Assembly: GCA_017882835.1 (NCBI GenBank)
Contig: JADGOU010000038.1
Coordinates: 1-14,687, forward strand
Direction of reading: 5' to 3'
From: Frankiaceae bacterium
GTDB taxonomy: Bacteria > Actinomycetota > Actinomycetes > JADGOU01
Length of the DNA stretch: 14,687 bases
Part shown: positions 13,367-14,687 of the stretch, one piece after another
Layout: each line of letters begins with the position of its first letter
Numbering within the stretch: position 1 is the stretch's first letter
Made by a program: the position numbers and the translations under genes
Notes under the pieces: model-generated
What the model was told of the DNA's origin: nothing
The model's database searches: none
What the model saw: the letters and a program-made list of their open reading frames with translations, nothing else

Positions 13367-14514
13367 ATGGCGGTGCAGCGTGAACTGGGTGGACCTTCGC
13401 TGCCGCAGGAACGCCGGCTCGTGACCAGCGTGCCTGGACCGAGGTCGCTGCAACTGCAGGCGCGGCGGGACGCCACCGTCGCCCGCGGCGTCCGCGCCAC
13501 CCTGCCCGTCTTCGTCGACCGCGCCGGCGGCGGAGTGATCGTCGACTTTGACGGCAACTCCTTCATCGACTTCGGGGCCGGCATCGCTGTAGTCAGCGTC
13601 GGCAACGCCGCCCCGCACGTCGTCGCCGGAGTGCAAGAGCACGTGGCGCGGTACACGCACACCTGCTTCATGCTCACGCCGTACGAGCCCTACGTCGCGG
13701 TCTGCGAGGAGCTCGCCGCGCTCACCCCGGGTACCTTCGCCAAGCGGTCGGCGCTGTTCAACTCTGGGGCCGAAGCCGTCGAGAACGCGGTCAAGATCGC
13801 ACGTGCGTGCACCGGGCGGCAGGCGGTGATCGCCTTTGATCACGCTTACCATGGCCGTACCAACCTGACCATGGCGCTGACGGCGAAGAACATGCCGTAC
13901 AAACACTCCTTCGGCCCGTTCGCCGGCGAGATCTACCGGATGCCGATGGCCTATCCGTTCCGCTGGCCCACCGGACCGCAGCGCTGCGGCGAGGAGGCGG
14001 CCGCCGAGGTCCTGCGCGCAATCGACGCCCAGGTGGGAGCGAGCAACGTCGCGGCTATCTTGATCGAACCGATCCAGGGGGAGGGCGGGTTCATCGTTCC
14101 CGGCGCCGGCTTTCTCCTGCTCCTGGCGGACTGCCGCGAGCACGGCATCGTCTTCATCGCCGACGAGATTCAGACCGGCTTCTGCCGGACCGGGGACTGG
14201 TTTGCCTGCGACCACGACGGCGTCGTCCCCGACCTGATTACCACGGCAAAGCGGCAAAGAGCATTGCCGGCGGACTGCCGCTGTCGGCCGTCACCGGCCG
14301 TGCGGAGATCATGGATAGCGTGCACGTCGGTGGCCTCGGCGGCACCTACGGTGGAAACCCGGTCGCCTGCGCCGCCGCGCTGGGGGCGATCCGCACGATG
14401 CGCGAGCAGGACCTTTCCGCCGCGGCCCAGCGGATCGCCTCGATCATGCTGCCGCGGTTGCACGACCTGCAGGAGCCACATCCGGTCATCGGAGATGTTC
14501 GCGGCTGCGGCGCG
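13367..14514 (+). pseudogene. gabT: 4-aminobutyrate aminotransferase, frameshifted and truncated
   Basis: Class III PLP aminotransferase moving the amino group of GABA to 2-oxoglutarate, giving succinate semialdehyde. ATG 13367 has AAGGGGG seven bases upstream. Visible: LVTSVPGPRS near 18-27; FIDFGAGIAVV; NSGAEAVENAVKIAR (PLP phosphate); FDHAYHGRTNLTMALT; IEPIQGEGGF; FIADEIQTGF; and the Schiff-base lysine in LITTAK, Lys295. Directly after that codon an 8-bp duplication (CGGCAAAG, 14244-14259) shifts the frame. In the shifted frame the expected SIAGGLPLSAVTG, GGTYGGNPVACAAALG and VIGDVRGCGA continue. Homology stops near corrected residue 380, roughly 65-70 residues short of a normal GabT, at the join to a permease fragment. 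As written it cannot make a working enzyme. Confidence 0.85.
14244..14259 (+). repeat. 8-bp tandem duplication breaking gabT
   Basis: CGGCAAAG is present twice in a row. Removing one copy restores the gabT frame from the PLP lysine into SIAGG. This is the pattern of slippage duplication or of a sequencing/assembly error. Confidence 0.95.
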
Positions 14515-14687
14515 GCCGGCCGGGAGGGACTGTTGCCCGCCGCAATCGGTCGCGTGTATCCGACCCGCCGTACGCCGGTTGTGGCCCTGTGCGTCTTCCT
14601 CGGTTTCTCGCTGCTGCTCGTGTTCGCCTGGGGCGGGCGCACCGACCCGTTGGAGTTCTTCGCGCAGTCCTCGACGCTCGGCACGAT
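14515..14687 (+). pseudogene. Amino-acid permease (APC family) internal fragment, runs off the window
   Basis: In the corrected gabT frame, from about 14515 the product reads GREGLLPAAIGRVYPTRRTP, then a hydrophobic helix VVALCVFLGFSLLLVFAW (about 14578-14631), then FFAQSSTLGT at the window edge. REG(L/M)LP...RV(H/Y)P..RTP followed by a membrane helix is characteristic of the loop before the late transmembrane helices of APC-superfamily transporters. The N-terminal two thirds of the permease and its start are absent. Permease genes often lie next to gabT and gabD, so the fragment may be the tail of a gabP-like neighbour joined by deletion; a chimeric assembly is the other explanation. Confidence 0.7.

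Noticed and set aside
13208..14257. Minus-strand open frame opposite gabT
   Set aside because: Shadow of gabT; the plus strand has all aminotransferase motifs and a good ribosome site.

Overview
This is a high-GC window (I estimate about 70% by eye) from an actinobacterium. The lineage evidence is a SigR/RsrA pair (the mycothiol-linked thiol-stress system), a WhiB-family protein, a 24-residue bL37 ribosomal protein, a DtxR/IdeR-type regulator, leaderless-looking promoters, GTG/TTG starts, and the block sigR-rsrA / aroA / rsgA / hisN, which is broadly shared by Streptomyces and Mycobacterium. No genus can be named from the sequence alone, and no mobile element, CRISPR array, tRNA or rRNA was seen.

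Layout. 109-1470 (-) is a stand-alone biotin carboxylase, accC. A 255-bp gap with a perfect 12-bp palindrome leads to the tiny bL37 gene (1726-1800, +), which converges on a galE-like NAD-dependent epimerase (1816-2775, -). Next comes a dense regulator block: rsrA (2866-3150, -) overlapping sigR (3147-3821, -) by ATGA; a divergent DtxR-like metalloregulator (4209-4937, +); a WhiB-family gene (4949-5296, -) overlapping a DksA/TraR-type zinc-finger gene (5293-5649, -), again by ATGA. A divergent promoter region with a palindrome and short tandem repeats separates these from aroA (5942-7339, +) and rsgA (+), which overlap or abut. A two-domain VOC protein (8468-9268, +) and a frameshifted winged-helix remnant (about 9216-9528, -) lie before hisN (9564-10370, +). 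Three or more minus-strand genes follow: a PPOX-fold protein (10372-10803), YqgE/AlgH with an internal 8 x 15-bp repeat (10909-11583), and a GabD1-type succinate-semialdehyde dehydrogenase (11713-13122). A divergent intergenic region with a 20-bp palindrome and 14-bp direct repeats separates gabD from gabT (13367 onward, +).

How the genes work together. GabT and GabD are consecutive steps of GABA breakdown (GABA to succinate semialdehyde to succinate). The gabT copy is damaged twice. An 8-bp tandem duplication breaks the frame right after the PLP lysine. About 260 bp later the GabT homology stops and an amino-acid permease (APC family) fragment begins in the same corrected frame, as if gabT had been joined to a permease gene by deletion or by misassembly. 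The regulator block puts five proteins built around metal or thiol centres within 2.8 kb (RsrA zinc-thiol switch, SigR, DtxR-like metal sensor, WhiB iron-sulphur protein, DksA-like zinc finger). sigR has an upstream GGGAAT...GTT element and an in-frame ATG with a ribosome site, which together suggest autoregulation and a longer SigR isoform like the one described in Streptomyces.

No clearly new multi-gene defence or biosynthetic system is visible. The most unusual items are the broken gabT-permease chimera, the possible long SigR isoform, the repeat insertion in YqgE, and the coupled DksA-WhiB pair.
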